This document shows, in pieces, positions 44,301 through 58,239 of a stretch of DNA of 64,000 nt. The notes below the pieces were generated by a model. That model was not told where the DNA came from. It searched no databases and worked only from the letters and a program-made list of their open reading frames with translations. The translations under genes were made by a program, and so were the position numbers. Where the stretch lies: assembly GCA_028023455.1 (NCBI GenBank), contig JAQFVV010000071.1, positions 5,594,650 to 5,658,649 of the forward strand. The letters run 5' to 3'. The DNA comes from Epiperipatus broadwayi (lineage: Eukaryota; Onychophora; Udeonychophora; Euonychophora; Peripatidae). Positions within the stretch are counted from its first letter, which is position 1. The number at the start of each line of letters is the position of its first letter.

Positions 44301-47300
44301 TTTTTTTTTTTCAGATATCAAGGCCATACCTACCTAACTATCCATGTAGTTATTTTTAGATAGAAAATGAAATAAGGATGAAAATTCACTCCAAACTCTC
44401 ATAACCTTACATTTCGAAATCTAATAGACCCTTATTTTCACTGTCTGTGTTATGATGAGCTGTCCGAGGGGGTCATTACTTTGCAATAAGTTGTTTGATA
44501 GCGGTTTTACTTCTATAAAAATATTTTTAATTTGTACGGTTTTTTTTAATATAATAATAAAAAAAGTTTTCTTTATTTTATCTGTTTTAATTTTCCAATA
44601 ATTTTAATTTTTTATTTCCACTTTTTTTTTAATTATATATTTTAATGTCACTAAAAGTTTTCCTATTGTCCGTTATTTCTAATCTCGTTTAAATTAAAAT
44701 CTACATCATTAATCAAAAAATTTTATTGCATTTTCTCTTCTTCCGTTCACATCTTTCATCGTATATATAATATTTAATAATGCGTAGGTATATAATTATG
44801 CGATAAATTAATTAAAATCTGTATTTAATTTCGTAGTATAAAATCAATCAAATATATATTTTTGTTTTATTATGAATTTATATAATGTATTTCAAAATAT
44901 CTAAATATTACACATTCTCAATAAAAATACTGTAAAATTAAGATGTCACACATGCACACACACACACCTTTTTTTTTGTGCCCTTGTCGTGTCGGTGGGT
45001 GAAGGTCTTAAATTTTATTTTGTTTTTTAAGGATATAAAGTATATAGTTTGTATCATTTAGCTAAATACCTAACGTAACGTATATAAAGTTTGAAAAGTA
45101 AACGTAAATAAAGTTTTAATATCTTGTTGGTTGGAAGCCCATACAAAATAACACGCAGACGTTAAAATTATAGTAATGTTAGAATATATATTTTCAGAAT
45201 TAATAGTTTAAATAAATGAAAGATAATATATATTAGTCAAAATTAAGGTTTTTTTATTAATAAACTTCGGGTGGTGGAATTTATTTGGTCCTATAAGTTT
45301 CTTTTTTTTCAAAATTTTAGAAAGTGTTTTGGTAATTTAAAGAGACTAAATAAGTTTTTTGTAAAGTGAATAGACACCGTTATTAATGCCTTCGCCACAC
45401 ACGGTAAATAATAATAAGTTTGTGAATTTAAAACAGATATATTGTCATCTATCATAAAAATTAAAGTAAAAATTTAAGTTGTCTTAATAATTTTTTAAAG
45501 ATCAAATAATATTTTATCAAACTATGATTAAATTTAATAATATTAAGTTAAAGTAATATTCCAGACACGTCAAAATATTTATTTAAAAAGTACAATTTAT
45601 CATCAAAATAAATGACAATATTGGCAAAAAAATATTGACCAATCATTTAAAGGCAAAAAATAGATAGAGGGGAGTGGAATAAAGTTGAAGAGGGTCCTTT
45701 TGAATTGTTGTAACATCGAAGCTGAAAAAGTAATATAAATTTATAAATTAATAATTATTCTAAGTTAGTCTTTAACAGATAATATAATTTTGTATCCAGA
45801 AAGTGTTTGCTAATTTCACGATCTTACCAGTGGATTTAATCAAATTTGACCATTCAGCCTACAATAAAATGGAAATACCAAGAATAATAATTGAATATTA
45901 TTGAAAGAAAAGATGTAGTTTGGTTTGCCAACGAAATTAAATCCTATAACGGAAATAAAAGAAGGGTGAAAAATAAGAAAGAAGCATGGTCTTAGGATTT
46001 GTTTTAAGTATTTAAAAGTCTTTTCTCAATGGAAAATAAAGTGGATAGTAAATGTGATAAAGAAGTGTTTATTAAGAAATTTTTAAATATAGTTTCTAAA
46101 TTTAAAATAGAAAAGCCCGAAAAAGCTATATGAATTACTAGGGATGGTTTTATCTCATCAGAAATATTAAAATATAAAGGAAGAATATGTCAAAAGTAAA
46201 AAGCAGGGAAGGAAATAAAGTGATAAAAAAAGAAGAGCAGAAAAAAAGAGCGAAAGGGATCTCAAGATAGTAAAGTAAAAAATTAAGTCGTAAGAAGAAT
46301 TAATAAAGAATTAAAAGTTTAAATTAGAATTAGTGCAAGAAATAATTTTTTTTTTTTAGTTTCAACGTCACTTGTTATAGTTTTATTTTTTTTATTGTAT
46401 TTAAAGTAAATGAAAGAGGAAAATAAAAATATAATAAAATAAATAAGGCAGGTGGAGAAATATAGTTAAATAAAGGTGTATGGAAATTTTAAATACTACA
46501 GAGCCGGAAGGGGTTAAATATCCGGGTGGTCGTGGTATTTTATTTTTGGTATATTATTTTTTTTATAGGTCCTTTAATGAAGAGTGAAGTGTAAAGTAGC
46601 CAACACAAAATATTGGGGTAATTTTAAGTCATAAATATCAAATGTTAATATAGTAGTTTATTGTTTTTGGTTTTTATTGAAAATATTCAAAAGTTAAAAG
46701 TGAAATATCGGAGTTAAAGTTTTAAGAAAGTAATAAATAAAATTTTTTATAGGGTTGTCATGGGTGAAGAAAGTGTGTGGGTTGTGGAAGGGTTTTATAA
46801 AAAGTTTGGTCAATACATATTGGTTTTACATGAATTGGGGAGAAGAAAGTACCTTCATACGTTAAATCTCGCTTAAATGTTTTGTCTTTTAAGGTATATT
46901 TGTTTTTTTGTCCACTATTTGTATCTTGTTTAAAATAGGGTATTTTATAGAAAGATATAAGATAGAAGTAGTTAGTAGTTATGTAAGAATAGTTATTTAC
47001 AGAGAAGTAATTGTATAGTCAAAGTAAAGTATAGTATTATAAAAGTAGTTTGTATATTTAAAGATTGTAAATATATTTTAAAGAAATTAGATTAGTTTTA
47101 AAAAATAAAATTTTAAAATATTGTATGTTTAGTAAAAGAGATTTGTTTATTTGGAAGAAAAATGTTAAAAATGTTTTTTTATGTGTGGTATGTTATTGTA
47201 TATAAAGTTAAGGTAAAATTTATCTAATTTATTTGTTGTATAAAAGAATGAAATATCATAAGGTTAAATTCTGTAGTTCCATACTAAAAATAAGTATAAT

Positions 47301-49172
47301 TTTGTATTTTTGTATATTTTATAAAATAAAATCTTATAGAATATAATTTTGAAATTATAGTATTATAAAATTTAATGTAAAATTTTGTGTATTCGTATAA
47401 AATTTTATATATATTGTAAAATATTTTGTATTTTATGTAAAGGTAATAAAATTAGTATAATAATGTTAAGATAAATATAAATAAAAGTTGGTGTAAGTAA
47501 GTAGGGTATGTGTAAATAATTAAAATGTTCTTTGTTATAATGTTATAAAATTTATAAAATTTTATTATAGTTTGTGTCTTGGTGGTTGTTTTTCTAATGA
47601 AATTAAATCAAATTTTATTAAAATGTTTATGTTTTGAAGTATAAATATTAGAAATTTTAATAATTTATTTTGTTTTATTTATATAAAATGAAAGAAATAT
47701 AAGTAGAGGTATTGGTCATGGTTATTGAAATATTTAAGTAAAATATATGGAATTAATAATTTTTGATTATGTTATAAATTTAGAAAATATTTATATCTAG
47801 AAAGAAAAGAAGATTATATTATTTTATTATTGTCATTGTTCTTATTATTATTATTTTAGTATGAATTATGAAAAATTTTATATATTTATATGTATGAATA
47901 GTTTTATTAAATTTATGATGAGATTTAATTATTTATTTATTATTGATTTATTATTTGATTTGATATGATTTGATTAATTTAATTATTTTATTTAATTAAT
48001 TTATTTATGTGGTAGAATTTGTTTTAAAATATTAAGATATGTAAAATTTTAAAATTAGGAATGTATTATCAATTATTTAGATATTTCTTATGATTGGGAT
48101 AGTATCTAATGATCTCTCGTCTTGTTCTTTGTATTGTAGGTCTCATGGGATAATAAAAGATTTTATGTTGATTCATTTAAGAATAGATTTTATAAAATAG
48201 GTAGTGATTGTTTTATTTAAATTATAATATATTTGTAGATGAGTTAGAGAAGGAATTATTATTAATGTTAATTATTATTGAGGAAATAAATAATAAAAAA
48301 ATGGAATAGTTATATATTTAGATGTTGTGGGATATTTATGGGGGGAGGCAATATATATATAGTTTCTATATGTTTTTATGCAATGATAAAGTGACATATT
48401 TAATAGCTAAAAGGTTATTGGATGGCATCTCAACAGTCACTTTCAGTACCCTCGAACATCTCAGGTCTACCGGAATGATGTCATTTAATTACTTTTATAT
48501 GCAAATATATGTATCTTAAATTTCTATTTTTCCATACACTTTAATTACCTAAATATAGACACCTAAAAATAGTAAATGACTCTTCATTGTGCATTTCTGT
48601 CTAAATCAGCTTTCTTCTGTTGACCCATGAAACAACCTCTCGCATGTGTTTATCATTTTTATTCAGCATTTATTAACATCACATTATTATAATTTAAACC
48701 ATAAGTCTAAATTTTCTGCAGTCATACCTTTAATAACAGCTTTCAGTCTCTTGAACGCTATGGTAAGAAACCTTAGAGTAAATACGTTTTGAAAGAAGTT
48801 ATAAATACGCCTTGGAAATCAATTATCTATTTTAGATATTTTTCTTTACGTTTTTAAAGTATGTATTAGAAAGCGGAACTTTTAGGTATATCAAAGATAT
48901 AATGCATGTGGAAAAGATACCATAGTGTTGAATTAATAATATTATGTAATTATACTGGGTATTTGATAAATGTAGATAAATATTAATCTTTAAGTTTAAA
49001 GTTTTTATCTGGGCTAAAAATGATGTAATAATCTCTAGGCTAATAAATGATTAGTAACCATCATTAATATATTTATCTAAAAGGAATGATAGTCAAATGA
49101 ATGGGGGGGGGGTAAACATTTGGTACCTATAGATTAAATTGTTGTAAATGTATATACAATAGTCTTTTAAAG
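44301..49172. other. Nearly 5 kb of A+T-rich unique DNA
   Basis: No copies of the window's repeat families were recognised here. A pyrimidine tract plus AG near 44310-44325 and another near 48120-48139 could pass for splice acceptors, but no frame follows. The 46.9-48.2 kb part is extremely T-rich on this strand. Purine-rich, slightly G-richer DNA at 45.2-46.6 kb may be untranslated or old repeat. The frame 48322-48519 is not recognisable. Confidence 0.4.
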
Positions 49173-49519
49173 CAGTGGTCGGCAACCGATGGTCCGCGGA
49201 CCACTGGTAGTCCGTGACGTAAGTTTAGTGGTCCGCAAAGAAATTCAGAAATTATTTAAATTCGCTAAGCTCATTTAATAAAATTTTTAAATAAAAAATA
49301 AATGTTGTTTAAGTTGTATTATTATATGTAAAATAAAACAAGAACATTATATTGCTAATTGATTTGTTACAAAATTCTGTGGCATAGAAAAAGTAACAAA
49401 AAAAAAATATCCAAAATTATTACTATATAAATAAATATATATTATACTCAATGCTCGAATTAATTCATACCTTTAAAAATTGTATTAGTAGCCCGCAATA
49501 TCTAAAAGATTGCTGACTG
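49173..49519. mobile_element. hAT-type MITE
   Basis: The left end CAGTGGTCGGCAACCGATGG has the sequence typical of hAT-family terminal repeats. The right end, reverse-complemented, reads CAGTCAGCAATCTTTTAG, a shortened relative. The 347-bp interior is A+T-rich with no transposase. Flanking 8-bp duplications are not clean (TTTTAAAG before; TATTAAAG shortly after). Confidence 0.65.
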
Positions 49520-49573
49520 CTATATTAAAGTACCGAGAAATATATATTGCTCAGAGGGATAAAATTTTGAATT

Positions 49574-49662
49574 CTGGCTATATTAGTACAGTGCCATCTA
49601 GTTTCAAATTTCTGCCATGTGATTGAAATTGATACTAGGAAATGCTACATTAATATAGCCAG
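49574..49662. repeat. Small palindrome of about 90 bp
   Basis: CTGGCTATATTAGTACAGTG...CTAGT pairs imperfectly with CTAGGAAATGCTACATTAATATAGCCAG. Probably a tiny MITE or the remains of a foldback element. Confidence 0.55.
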
Positions 49663-50039
49663 CTTTAAGAAATTTGTCTGTTATATTTATGTAAACTTTT
49701 CACGGACCATTGAGTCTGAAAACTTAACTCGGATAATTCACAGGTTAGATTCGCAAGGAATCAACTTTACTTAAACTTGTAAATAACACCCAGCTTCTGT
49801 TATATCAACACCAATCTACTTTGTAAATAGGCATTACTTACAAGTTCTATTAAAAATAATTATTTGAGGATCAGGTTTGTGAATTATCTTAGTAATGTTT
49901 TTAACTTTAATGTTTCATGAGTATGATTATATTATTAGTGTTACACGTTTGATAAGCCATAAAAGTTATCAATCATACACTTATATTAAATCTATTAATG
50001 TTATTTATTTGCACTATTTATAAAAACTTATGATTTTAT

Positions 50040-50480
50040 ATACAAGTTACTTGATGAAAAACAAAAAATTATTCAACCTTCTGTAGGTCATGTGTTTCCA
50101 CCAATCACACCTGATATCATCAACTTCTCAGAAGATCAATTGAAACCATATCAAATACCACAACTAAGTCTTTAAAGAGAATTTGCATTTCAAAACTCAA
50201 TTGTTGCATCTGGTATGATTTCAAATAATCTCTTGATGGCTGATGATGTCAGGTTTGGTAGACACAAATACATATCCTGCAAGAGATTGGTCAATTTTTG
50301 ATCAAATGTGTTGCATACAAGATTGTATGTTTTATAAATCTCTTATGACAAGTCCAGCGAGCAGTCACATGGCTAATCTATCCATTTGCCATTTGGTTCT
50401 GAATTATTGTCCAAATCTTTAATTCTAAATATCTCTTCCCATCTTTTATATCATTCCACAAGGTTAATCCTCTTCATCCT
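50040..50480. other. Unidentified, more codon-like stretch
   Basis: This block is richer in C and G than its surroundings. On the plus strand it reads, with a few stops, PSVGHVFPPITPDIINFSED and later IVASGMISNNLLMADDVRFG. I recognise no family. It may be a decayed transposon gene or exon, and the minus strand gives no better reading. Confidence 0.25.
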
Positions 50481-50979
50481 TTCTGCTTCTTTTCATTAAA
50501 TAATCTTGTGTTCATACTCATAGTAAAAACAAATGAATTATAAGGAAAAGAGGGCTTTTTCCCCATTGCCTTCTTTGCACATCAATAACTTTCATTATGA
50601 TCTTAATGCACTAGCCATTTCTTATAAAAAAAATTACTATCCATCCTACTTTCTTCTTGCTGTTACCATCAATAGTGATATTTTTTTCTGAAATGAAAGA
50701 ATGTTGTTGATGGTCCAATGAGGCATTGAGTTATGTAATGGCAGTCAACACTTATCATTACACATTAACCTTCACAGAAATTGTGACTATTAATAGAAGA
50801 CATTTCACTGTTCCTTCACCATGTCCTGATAGCAGATGTTTTTTCATTAGCAGCGAATACATGTTTGCATTTTTTTTTGCTTATTTATAACTACATTAAT
50901 AGATTCATATATATTTACTTACAATAATCCCTTCATATACACTTTAATGCAAAAAACTTTTTTAATGATTCCTTTATTT

Positions 50980-51115
50980 TCCTGACAGAGCCATTTAAAT
51001 TCCTCACTTTTTAAAATAACTATTTCATTTATTTGCCTGTCAGTTTTGACTGCTATGCAGTCTTCATCAGAGTGATCTTAAATTCCTCAACCTTCTAAAA
51101 TAACTCTTTCCTTTA
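50980..51115 (-). repeat. Partial tandem repeat with hammerhead-like relic
   Basis: TTAAATTCCTCA..TT.TAAAATAACT occurs at about 50996 and again at about 51078, about 82 bp apart, and CCTGACAG / CCTGTCAG also recurs. On the minus strand, between them, CTGATGA (51064-51070) precedes a perfect 6-bp hairpin GACTGC/GCAGTC with loop ATA (51048-51062), then AAAAC where GAAAC is expected. The missing G follows a C, so CpG decay would explain it. Confidence 0.55.
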
Positions 51116-51929
51116 ATTTTATTTTTTTATAAGCAAATATATATGAATATATGAAGAAATGCAAAGAAAGTAAAAGGAAAAAATAAGAATATATTTCTAA
51201 CATTAATAGATTACATATTTGTGTGGTATGTGTATTTAGTAAACTTCTGGGTTGAAGATTTTGGGTATCTGCAAAATTTTGTTTAAAATATAGTGTATAT
51301 TTATATACTGTAGCCTTTTGTAGAATGCCAGTGATGGTGCTCTTTGGGAAAAAGAAAAAATATATTTTAAACATCTTATAATTGCATTAAAGAGAAAATA
51401 AAATGGACTGAAATTTATATATAATAAAAGAAATACAATCAATGTTTTTAAAATCAAAAAGTAAACAAAAACTTATCAAGTTATTAAAATTAATATTAAA
51501 CTCAATTTATTAAGTGAATTCAAATTTGTAAAAAAAAAAAACAAGCAATATATTTTCTCTCCATTTCCTTTTCTTTTTTGTTTTAAAATTGAATAAATTA
51601 GATATGGTAATTTTTGGAGATAGACAGTTTGAGATGTTGTACAACGCGTGTTTGAAACCATGTTTAGAAAATATCATGATGATAGCTATAAATTGACTGA
51701 AAATTGATTTCAGTAATGTATTTTGCTTTCAGAGTGAACCAGAGACTTAAAGCTAATTGCTGCAGCATGAAAAGAAAGCTTTATTATTAAATAATGTATG
51801 GGTGACCACATCCTTCAAAGCCCAAAACACTTAGCTATATTTACCGGTGAGAGAAGAATTCTTTCAACATTAGTAAAAATTTTATCAATGTACAAATACA
51901 ATAATGGTTTGTGCTTCACACATAGATTT

Positions 51930-52232
51930 TGTAGAACTTCAGGAAATGTGACAACAGAAAAGTAAGAAAATAGGACTAAAGATAAATTTTAAAAAGACTA
52001 AAGCAATATTCAATGAATTTCTCAAAAAATTAAAATAGAGATTGATAATAATGAATTAGAAGAAGTTAATAACTACAAATATATTAGTCAGATTATTAAT
52101 TAGATTCCAATATAGAATTAAGCTTGGAAGAAGTGTGTTTGCTAGAAATAAGTTGATATTAAAAGGAAATATGTTTATTGCTTAAAGTGAAACTTTTTTA
52201 ATACATGTGTTTTACCAATTCTTAATTATATA
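51930..52232 (+). pseudogene. LINE (RTE-like) fragment, 5' of a solo-LTR insertion
   Basis: Broken frames read IGLKINFKKTKAIFNEF, NELEEVNNYKYISQIINSDS-like text and LILKGNMF, the region between the RT palm and the YGSETWTL block in RTE-type LINEs. The copy continues at 54285 after an unrelated 2.04-kb insertion. Confidence 0.65.
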
Positions 52233-52237
52233 TATAT

Positions 52238-54279
52238 TATAACGATCCAAAAGAAAGTGGAGATCGAATCTAACTGCAATCTGCACTACACGGGCACTAA
52301 CTAGGCATTTGAGCTTAGAAAAATTTATAAAGTAGGCAGATATGTGCTGTTAAGATTCCACTTTATTTAAATATTCAGATCGTTAGCCCATTGTCACTAG
52401 CTCATGGAGATGCAGAGATAAGAAATAACTTGTTTAGTTTGTATATTTATAAAATAATAAAAGCCACTGCCAGTAAATAACAAACAAATATTTATTTACG
52501 CACATATAAATTTTGAATCATTTTAAATTTTGAAGAATAAATTTAACATTTTAGATTTTTATATTAACTTTTAATTTTACATTTAAATAGCTTGCAATAA
52601 TGAGTTTAATATTTATTTAGAGGGTCAAGTATGAATAGACTATATAGATTGTGTTTGAAAAGAAAAATGTTCTATCCCTTATTTAACCTTAGGCCAAAAA
52701 GTTCGCAGCCAAACCAATGTCAATCATCAAATATATTGATGTATTCAATGCAGCATTAATACAACAACACAAAATACCATACTGTCAGGAATGTTCATCT
52801 GAACAGTAAGTAGAGTTAGAGAAGACATTGTCTCTCAACCAACAGGAATGCTACATCTGTTGGCAAGCAGAACAATAAATAAAAAAACTCAATAGGAATG
52901 GACTGCGGTCCCTTTTGCCGACTTACAATCCCATCCATAGGCAAACAAGGTGTGTAGTGTATATATGCAATCTTGCCCATAGCGGATCTCCTGCTACATT
53001 TACTAATTACATCAATACATCTAATCCATTGACCCAATTTAACTGCGAAACAAATAACCTAAGATTACCCTCCCTTAAACTATATATATAACTTTACAAA
53101 TCTATACAGCCATTCACGCCCGACTTAAATTTAACCTTTAGATACATTCACACAGATGAATTTTATAAAATTTGTTTTATAATGTTGAGTATAGATCAGC
53201 TGCACAGATTCCATGGTCAAAAACATTTCAAAATAAACACAACCTATCAAAATACGAAATCATCGATAACGTCAATTGCATAGGGAATACAAAAAAAGCC
53301 AATAGCATTCATCATAAGATGCCGCAGTGACATTGATGACTTATATATTCCAATAGACTATGAAACAGCAACATAATTAACCACTAATGAATCTATGCAA
53401 CATCTATACCCAACTTAAATTTCCTCATTTAAAATTTAAACAATAAATATTAATACAAATAAAATAATAAATGGAAATTATTTTTATCAAACACAAAATA
53501 TATAGAATTAAACATTATTAATTGATTTGAAACTTACAAAAATCAGATAAGAGTCCACTTTAACATTTAAGTTGGTTTGTTTATTAAATTTGTCAAACCC
53601 TGACGAAAGTTCTTAATTATTTTTTTTTTTTTCATGATTTTAAAAATTGTTTAGTTCATATAGCTTACAGTAGAAGAGTCCAGGTTCCTATTGGAAATTC
53701 CCCCGAAGACTTTCATGGAAGACTGTTCTGATATTCTGGAGGTAGCTCATTCTGGAATCACAGTCTTTTCCTTTTCAAAATAACTGAGAGAGAACGATAT
53801 GTGCATCCCATCGTTCGTCTCACCAAATCAAGTTGGAACTGACTGGAACTCAATATTTTTCTTTTTATAGTCCTCCTATGGATTCTACGAACACAAACAT
53901 CACTGTTCCATTTTTTCGTTATGGTCCGGGCCTTTATTTGCTTCCATTGGTGAAGCTAAAATATCTTTATTCTCTTATCTATTTTTCATCTGACTTTTTA
54001 ATTACACAGCTTTTGGATAATTAATAAACAATCATTTCCATCTACAAAAATATTTTATCTTTAAATCTTATACTTTTTTTATAAAAAAGTACATTCAAAT
54101 ACTTATTTATTTGTTTTTTAAAAAATATTTGTAAAGTTTTGAATCTGTGCGAATATATACATTTAACAAACATTTTAATTTTAGCATTTAGTTTTTTTTT
54201 TTAATAGATTTTATTTTTATTTGCGAACTTTAAGATTTTATTTTAAATTAATGTAATGGCATATTTATATATCGTTACA
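52238..54279. mobile_element. Solo-LTR-like insertion, 2042 bp, inside a LINE
   Basis: The left end TATAACGATCC and right end ATCGTTACA are inverted repeats. With one G-to-A change at the left end they would be TGTAAC...GTTACA, the typical ends of an LTR. Flanks on both sides are (TA)n, allowing a short TA-rich duplication. LINE sequence on the two sides is adjacent in the uninterrupted 30.4-kb copy. No ORF over 75 codons lies within. It is more G+C-rich than the flanks. A non-autonomous DNA transposon is the alternative. Confidence 0.6.
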
Positions 54280-54284
54280 ATATA

Positions 54285-54660
54285 TATATATATATCTGAG
54301 TCTTGGACACTTAATCAAAGAGAAATAGAGCTTCAGATCATAAACCAAGTAAAAAGAGATGTACAATTGGAGTAACAGGAAAATATGAGTGAGAGAACAA
54401 ATATGTGTCACTGATTTCATTGAAAACAAAGATATGCTAGATATATTTTTAAAAGAGATAGTAATACAAGTTTTAACTTGGATGCCAAGTGATTGTAAAA
54501 GTCCTAAGGAAAGATCATTTGTGATGATTGAAATAGGGAAGGTTTCTGATGTAAAATATATGGAGAGGACTGTCTAGACATCAGAAAAACTGGATTAAAC
54601 TTGGAAAGATCATTACCTGAGGTTAATAGTATTGAAAATGGTGGTGACAATGATGATATA
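54285..54660 (+). pseudogene. LINE (RTE-like) 3' part, downstream of the solo LTR
   Basis: Frames read SESWTLNQREIELQ, then VREQICVTDFIENKDMLDIF, then VLTWMPSDCKSPKERS and VSDVKYMERT, followed by KNWIKLGKDHYL-like text: the same order as other copies (SETWTL, VREQTGVTD, W.P.DC..P..R, W...A.DR..W). It ends in a GGTGGTGACAATGATGAT-type tail. Confidence 0.75.
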
Positions 54661-55646
<986 letters not shown>

Positions 55647-55887
55647 TACCTTATTATTACTAACACTAGCCATGAAGAATTTCCAGTTAAACTCCAAAGT
55701 ACTACTTCTCATTATCTGTCCTAACTTATTAGTTAATCAAGTTATTTAAATAACAACCAAGTAATACAATACTTTAACTAGCTCATTCACATCTCTAAAA
55801 TACATCTAGAAATAAATTAACAGTTACCATTTATAATAATTTATTTAAACAAGCATCTGTTTTTATAGCGCGATGTTTATAATTGTA

Positions 55888-56018
55888 ATTCACTAAATAT
55901 CAGCCTTTTACAGCTACTGTACATGCGCTTTGTATGGGCACTGAAAAGTATTCATTTATTATTTAACACTCATTAAAGTGCATGTACAGTAGCTGTAAAA
56001 GGCTGATATTTAGTGAAT
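55888..56018. repeat. Perfect 39-bp inverted repeat, 53-bp loop
   Basis: 55888-55926 and 55980-56018 are exact reverse complements, starting ATTCACTAAATATCAGCC. Perfect identity means recent origin or maintained pairing. The loop has no recognised motif. Confidence 0.9.
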
Positions 56019-57957
56019 AATTTATTTAATAAATTAATAAAGTCAAGGCACAAATGAAATAACAAATAATTAAAAATTCAAATAAAATACCCAGCTCATT
56101 TATTATTACCTTAATTTAAAATACAACTAGCTCACTTTACTAATAAAAATGGTTCGATAAAAATACTAAAAAATTATGAGACTTAACACAAAGCATTTAG
56201 CAAGGTACACAGTTAGTTTAACATTAAGAATATACTTCTACAGATACACTTTCAATGCCATAGAAATAACCCTACCTATTTTCTTAAAACCATCTGTAAT
56301 ATTCCAAAGACTCAACTATTACACAAAATAAATTCTAGTTAACAATTACAAAATTACATTAATTCTTCTTCCACATGCACATTTTCCAATTATACATCAC
56401 TTGCAAGATTTTTAAACATTTTCCCCAGAATTATTAAGCATTTTTTAAAACAATATTTATAGTCGACTTCTTGTTTAGAATAATATAAAAAAAATTGTCT
56501 TCGTATACCAATTTGTAAGCATTTTATCTTCATTTGCACAGCACTTGTAAAATATTGAATATTCACTCAATGTTTTAAAAGATTAGCAGATATCTTATAA
56601 TATGATGCTTTCACAAATAAGTAGTAAATTCATAAGTATCAAGTTTATTTTCACTCATTGGTTAGCTTACACACTTCTCTTAAATAGAATGTAAATTTGA
56701 AATAGTCTTTTAATGAGTCTCCTTAAGAAAAATAGATATAACATTCCCATAATAGTATATACTTTTGAGGATTAATCATTAACATAATATAAAATTGTCC
56801 TTTTATCATAACTATACAAATATAATTAACAATAAATTTCTCACAACTCCTAAATGTGATACTCTAATCTGTATGGCTCCATCTTTGGCATCATCTTGTT
56901 ATTGGTACATATGTCAGATAACTCAATTGTTATCTCCATTAATTATCAAGGTTTCACTAAGCTTCATACAAATTCACTAATAGGAAATATTAAGTTTTTT
57001 CACACCATGGTAAATGAATTAAATTAACTTCTTAATATTATAATTCTTTTTTTTTTTTTTTTTAAATACTTTAAACACTTTTTTAGCCAAAAAAAATATT
57101 TTAAAAAAAATTATAACCTTTTACTTGATTGGAAAAAATAATTAATTCATGAATTATATCTAATAAAAAAACTTTAATAATTATATCTATCACTGATAAC
57201 TAACAACCGTTATTTATAGCTCTTATCAATCACATTTTGATTGGCTAATTTGATTTTGTCAGAAAAGTTAATTTACATATAAATTAATTTCTGTCTGTTT
57301 TTTTTCTTCTTAAAAAATTTATTAAATTAATTTTTATATTAAATAAATTTTATTTAACACTTAACTCAAACATAGTATTAAAATACATTTTTAAAATAAA
57401 ACTTTTTATTAGCATAAATTTTAGAATATTATTGAAACAAATTTTAATCCCAAGTTTGCTACATTTTTTAATAAAATCTAAAATAATTTGCAACATTAAT
57501 TGAACTAAAATAATAAATTATTTTTAGCAACCAGGAACTAAAATAACTTAATTCATCTACAACATGTATATACACGAATACACACACACACACTATGCAT
57601 ACTTATGACATTATTTTTTAATATTCTAGAATAATCAAATAAGAATTATTTAAAATAATTAACTGAGAATAAAAAATTATTTAAAATACATTAGAAAAAT
57701 TTCCTAAATATTGAATTTTGCAGCTAAAATTGTTACTCTGACATTGTATTTTAAACTTATATATTTACTAACTAATATTAAACTATAATTATAATATTAA
57801 TTTTATTACTAAATTTAAATACTATAACTTTAAAATATTTTAAATGCTTTTTAGTCAATTCCATGTTACATCTTAACTTGTTTTAAGCATAAAATTAACA
57901 TAGAATGATATTGATTGATAATTTAAAAAAAAAAAACTGAATATAAACACTAAACAT
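56019..57957. other. No recognised feature
   Basis: A+T-rich sequence with poly-T (57048-57063) and a short (CA) run near 57582. The frame 56795-56980 shows no recognisable motif. Confidence 0.4.
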
Positions 57958-58235
57958 CACATGATCACTATTTTTTATGCTAGCACATTACTGTTATTAA
58001 AACAAGCAAAACTCTCCATACAGTAGTGCCACTCAGTGCCAACCAGAGTAATGAATGGATGCCAGAAGGCTTGTGCATAAAATCCCAATCTAATGCCTAC
58101 TCATCCAATATTCCCAGACTAGTTTCTGGCTTGTGGCCTTCATCAGTGAGAGCTTTGGATCTGAGCATTCATTGATTACTCTGGTTGGCACTGAGTGGTA
58201 TTACTGTGTGGAGAGTTTTGCCTGTTTTAAAACTG
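57958..58235 (-). mobile_element. R2 palindromic repeat, two-armed copy
   Basis: The arms (GCAAAACTCTCCATACAGTA...CAACCAGAGTAATGAATG and CATTGATTACTCTGGTTGGC...GGAGAGTTTTGCCTG) are inverted. The outer left end TCACATGATCAC is the same terminus seen in the 18.8-kb half-element. One ribozyme-like unit lies between the arms on the minus strand. Confidence 0.78.
58111..58152 (-). ncRNA. R2 hammerhead-ribozyme-like fold
   Basis: Minus strand: CTCTCA pairs with TGGGAA (partly G-U), CTGATGA (58140-58146), stem II GGC/GCC with loop CACAA, GAAA, stem III ACT/AGT, H17 = C at 58117. The core and cleavage triplet are identical to the 41.2-kb copy, with compensated or tolerated changes in stem I. Confidence 0.65.
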
Positions 58236-58239
58236 AATT

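Noticed and set aside
44301-48200. Exons suggested by polypyrimidine-AG sites
   Set aside because: T-rich tracts ending in AG are frequent by chance here, and no open frame follows.
48322-48519. Frame of 65 codons as a gene
   Set aside because: It is short, has no motif and lies in A+T-rich DNA with no supporting splice sites.
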